Below, piece after piece: positions 4,527 through 5,300 of a DNA stretch of 5,300 nucleotides (its first letter is position 1; the number at the start of each line of letters is the position of its first letter). The notes beneath the pieces were generated by a model. That model had not been told where the DNA came from. It saw only the letters and a list, made by a program, of their open reading frames with translations, and ran no database searches. Made by a program: the position numbers and the translations under genes. Location: the NCBI GenBank assembly GCA_004298405.1, contig SCSL01000096.1, forward strand, positions 1 through 5,300, read 5' to 3'. Origin of the DNA: Patescibacteria group bacterium. Its GTDB lineage: Bacteria > Patescibacteriota > Patescibacteriia > UBA9934 > GWF2-40-263.

Positions 4527-5300
4527 CTACGGACGGGCAGACTTGCGAAGACGGAACACGAACTGAGAGCCCGCATCCCACTCGTCCGTCGGCTCCGTCC
4601 AACTGCTACCGAGCCACGACCCATCGCCATTGCGTCCCACGTGGAAGACGAACGGGTAACCGTCCGAGGTGATTTGTCTCATGCCAACGTACACGCACTC
4701 GTCCATCGGTTGGTTCACATATTGCAGACGAAACCGAGGACCAACTTCTGGAGGACAAAGTTCCAGACCTAATGCAACAGCGCGGTCGAAAATTTCCTGT
4801 GTCGTGGCACCGTCTGGGAATCCAAGGTCTTCTACACAAAGGTGGATAAGGGTTATTTCTTCTGGGGATTTAAGTTTCCACTTCCTCCAGTCTGGTTGTG
4901 TGGGATCTGGTTTACGAAGGGAGCGTCTGAAGTCGTCGTGCTTCATTATTGATTTGGCGTAGTCACCAATTCTATGTCCGTTGTGTTCTAGGAGTGTCTC
5001 GAGCCCGAGTTCGTCTTTACCCCCTATCTCAATGTTGTAACGGCGAATGCGTTTCTCAGGAAATGAGGTGTAGATGAGTTCAAGAGTGTCTGGAATGTGT
5101 TGGAAGAAACCGTCTTCGAGTTTCCCAATATAGATTTGAGTCTCTGGAGTGATTTCTTCTAACGAGCGGGCCAGTCTGTGTGGAGAGGCATCAAACATGG
5201 TGAGGAGATCTTCTTGGGTGTCTCGTGTATCGCGCCAATCAAGAAGATCATCTGAAAGAGGACGCTGGGTATAGATCTCGTATAGAACAAAGAGTTCGTA
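4527..5300 (-). CDS. hypothetical protein with C-terminal domain common in Patescibacteria (5' end outside window)
   Basis: The frame is open without a stop to the right edge, giving 257 visible residues; the true start lies beyond position 5300. The ATG at 5198 is internal: 34 further in-frame residues precede it, with coherent acidic and hydrophobic sequence (for example LSDDLLDWRD). I recognise no catalytic motif. The visible part has three sections. Fragment residues about 1-85 form an alpha/beta region. Residues about 86-130 (IRRYNIEIGG to DDFRRSL) resemble a small helical module. Residues about 145-253 are a conserved-looking domain with LGFPDGATTQEIF, LGLELCPPEVGP, FRLQYVNQP, then a Gly/Asp/Trp-rich end (VGRNGDGSWLGSSW) and QFVFRLRK. 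From memory, this last domain occurs in many hypothetical proteins of Patescibacteria, often attached to variable N-termini; its role is unknown. No signal peptide or membrane segment is visible, though the N-terminus is missing. Stop is TAG. Confidence 0.8.
   Translation of the reverse strand, partial: YELFVLYEIYTQRPLSDDLLDWRDTRDTQEDLLTMFDASPHRLARSLEEITPETQIYIGKLEDGFFQHIPDTLELIYTSFPEKRIRRYNIEIGGKDELGLETLLEHNGHRIGDYAKSIMKHDDFRRSLRKPDPTQPDWRKWKLKSPEEITLIHLCVEDLGFPDGATTQEIFDRAVALGLELCPPEVGPRFRLQYVNQPMDECVYVGMRQITSDGYPFVFHVGRNGDGSWLGSSWTEPTDEWDAGSQFVFRLRKSARP

Overview
The window looks like a piece of a bacterial chromosome, most likely from the Candidate Phyla Radiation (Patescibacteria). This rests on three points, the last two drawn from memory of the families: a long stand-alone class II ribonucleotide reductase, a YprB-like DEDDy exonuclease of the type common in these genomes, and a hypothetical protein whose C-terminal half resembles a domain recurrent in Patescibacteria. 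TGA is used as a normal stop (nrdJ ends Gly-Cys-Ser-TGA, where the family ends), so the UGA=Gly code of Absconditabacteria/Gracilibacteria does not apply. No phage, transposase, CRISPR or plasmid gene is visible.

Layout. Positions 1-443 hold no protein gene but are dense in RNA-type signals: a 16-bp palindrome (14-29), an 11-bp hairpin (43-74), a possible promoter (149-177) feeding a possible small RNA of about 80 nt that ends in a strong terminator (221-266), a tRNA gene with a non-standard anticodon arm (281-356), a GNRA hairpin directly behind its CCA end, and an 11-bp terminator (384-411) shared with the convergent nrdJ. All protein genes lie on the minus strand. nrdJ (444-3680) encodes a 1078-residue adenosylcobalamin-dependent ribonucleotide reductase with ATP-cone, catalytic barrel, TSCPD domain and C-terminal Cys-rich tail. 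Behind its start is a 197-bp control region. Beyond that lie a DEDDy exonuclease gene (3878-4441) and a hypothetical gene (4527-5300) that runs off the right edge.

The best-supported regulatory result is the nrdJ control region. It has a near-consensus sigma70 promoter (TTGACT, 17 bp, TAAAAT) with one NrdR-type palindrome inside the -35/-10 spacer, a second over the start point 33 bp away, and a perfect 9-mer DnaA box just upstream of the -35. This predicts repression of dNTP synthesis by NrdR and possible coupling to replication initiation. The most puzzling object is the tRNA: a well-paired cloverleaf whose 5-7-5 anticodon arm reads UGA (Ser), but with the short variable loop of a class I tRNA and a pyrimidine at position 37. 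The upstream RNA carries an 11-nt perfect complement to its anticodon loop and 3' stem.

Nothing here amounts to a clear new defence or mobile system. The points worth following are the tRNA and its antisense partner, the nrdJ control region, a GC-rich palindrome inside the nrdJ linker, and an initiation problem at the nrdJ start.
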